Assembly (NCBI GenBank): GCA_029948255.1
Contig: JALIZF010001700.1
Span: forward strand, 248,001 to 312,000
DNA length: 64,000 nucleotides
DNA from: Telmatactis stephensoni
Taxonomy: Eukaryota; Cnidaria; Anthozoa; Actiniaria; Isophelliidae
Reading direction: 5' to 3'
Within the stretch, counting starts at the first letter, position 1. Each line of letters begins with the position of its first letter. The notes below the pieces were generated by a model. The model was not told the origin of the DNA. It made no database searches and was given only the letters and a program-made list of their open reading frames with translations. The position numbers and the translations under genes are program-made. Positions 63,544 to 64,000 of this stretch are shown one piece after another.

Positions 63544-64000
63544 CTATATAACAAAGCAACAAAAAAGTTAATAAAAAATTTGCATGACTTGACTGACCTT
63601 TTGACTGACTCATGTGTTTTTCCGATCCTTAACCTTCTTCTGAGTAAGCCAAATGCAATCTGATGATAGCTGATGTTACACGGTACAAAGAAACCAGAGA
63701 AAACTTTTACGTCACATGCACATGTGCATTGTGGGATATTTTGGGGGGTCAAAACAAAATGGCGCAGATGTCGGAGAGCAGAAATGATGGAATAATTTTT
63801 CAAAGCTAGATTTTCTTCCGCTAATTTCACTCGAAAATAGTGAAGTTAACTGGCGTTTTGATCGCGGTGAACTCGCCCAGGCAATTGCAATATTTTTTTT
63901 ATTGGAGTGTCAAAACCTCGCAACACAAAATAACAAATTTCACTTAAGTTACCAAGGCGCGTTGCGTGGAAAATCGTCGTTACAAAGACCTTAGAAGCTT
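63544..64000. other. GPCR upstream intron or 5' flank
   Basis: It should be the intron before the first visible GPCR exon. A minus-strand frame stays open to an ATG at 63830 but lacks a signal peptide at its start. No other feature was seen. Confidence 0.4.

Noticed and set aside
63544..63830. GPCR start codon at 63830
   Set aside because: The frame is open, but the encoded N-terminus lacks a signal peptide and a good acceptor (TTATATAG) lies at 63544-63551, so this is more likely intron.

Overview
The window is animal nuclear DNA: AT-rich, with short coding exons split by GT-AG introns, vertebrate-type signalling genes, tRNA-derived SINEs, foldback/MITE elements and a BEL/Pao LTR retrotransposon. 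The gene set and repeat style fit an anthozoan cnidarian, most likely a stony coral. That placement is an inference; no species marker was seen.

Layout, left to right. (1) 1-1716: the last four exons (+) of a receptor tyrosine kinase that is not an Eph receptor; the rest lies off the left edge. (2) 4216-14761, 20398-35551 and 38876-50350: three complete tandem Eph receptor genes, all on + and all with the same 18 exons and intron phases (signal peptide, ephrin-binding domain, Cys-rich region, two FN3 domains, TM, juxtamembrane YIDP-type motif, kinase, SAM). Copies 1 and 2 are open throughout (1008 and 996 codons). Copy 3 has one extra G in kinase exon 15, which shifts the frame and gives an early stop in exon 17. 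(3) 25212-31697: a BEL/Pao retrotransposon (-) inside intron 8 of Eph copy 2. It has two 469-bp LTRs that look identical, a 5-bp target duplication, a broken gag/pol and no reverse-transcriptase catalytic core. (4) 53930-58205: a six-exon gene on - whose 389-codon product matches migration and invasion-inhibitory protein (MIIP). (5) 59695-63543: the last two exons (-) of a class C (metabotropic glutamate receptor-like) GPCR; the 5' end is not resolved or lies off the right edge.

Between and inside the genes are many non-autonomous elements: long inverted-repeat (foldback) elements, two copies of one MITE family (one inserted in a LINE remnant), several SINEs, microsatellites and a minisatellite.

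Functionally this is a cell-surface signalling locus. The Eph copies presumably share downstream signalling but differ in the ligand-binding region: copies 1 and 2 are nearly the same there and copy 3 is divergent. Near-identical patches in the kinase exons point to gene conversion. No prokaryotic features, CRISPR arrays, rRNA genes or credible stand-alone tRNA genes were seen.
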